This document shows, piece by piece, positions 5,705-5,735 of a DNA stretch of 5,735 bases. The notes beneath the pieces were generated by a model, which was not told the DNA's origin, ran no database searches, and saw only the letters and a list, made by a program, of their open reading frames with translations. Location: contig RCNQ01000046.1 in NCBI GenBank assembly GCA_003731675.1, forward strand, positions 1-5,735. The letters are read 5' to 3'. How positions within the stretch are numbered: the first letter of the stretch is position 1; each line of letters begins with the position of its first letter. The DNA comes from Bacteroidetes/Chlorobi group bacterium ChocPot_Mid (GTDB lineage: Bacteria > Bacteroidota > Ignavibacteria > Kapaibacteriales > UBA2268). Position numbers and translations under genes: made by a program.

Positions 5705-5735
5705 TGTTTTAAAAATCCGAATACAGAATTAAATC

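Overview
This is a 5.7-kb, AT-rich bacterial window. It most likely comes from the Bacteroidota / Ignavibacteria / Kapabacteria part of the FCB group. The evidence is two adjacent proteins with type IX secretion (T9SS) type A C-terminal sorting domains, a PorT-like outer-membrane beta-barrel protein, near-absence of Shine-Dalgarno sequences, and possible TAnnTTTG-type -7 promoter elements. Lineage below that level cannot be read from the window.

Layout, left to right. Bases 2-460 (+) are the 3' end of a gene for a secreted protein with a possible fibronectin-III-like segment and a T9SS sorting domain. It overlaps by 14 bp a complete 436-residue T9SS cargo gene (447-1757, +), whose middle consists of about ten degenerate 29-residue repeats marked by paired tryptophans. 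Converging on it is a 218-residue outer-membrane beta-barrel protein (1792-2448, -). Next comes a two-gene minus-strand unit: a 58-residue winged-helix-like protein (3059-3235) followed by a ferritin-like four-helix protein (2580-3026), closed by a clear rho-independent terminator (2523-2565). Divergent from this unit is trmB, tRNA (guanine-N7)-methyltransferase (start best placed at 3391, +). Converging on trmB is a minus-strand pair, anmK (5704-4550) and a DoxX-family membrane protein (4553-4110), joined by a 4-base ATGA overlap.

Functionally the window mixes envelope and secreted proteins (T9SS cargo, beta-barrel, murein recycling by AnmK, a DoxX membrane protein), a tRNA-modification housekeeping gene, and a possible small regulator plus ferritin-like module. 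I see no RNA gene, CRISPR array, insertion sequence, phage gene or recognisable defence system. The points most worth a second look are the Trp-repeat secreted protein, the small winged-helix gene beside the ferritin-like gene, and the translationally coupled anmK-doxX pair. None of these by itself demonstrates a new system.
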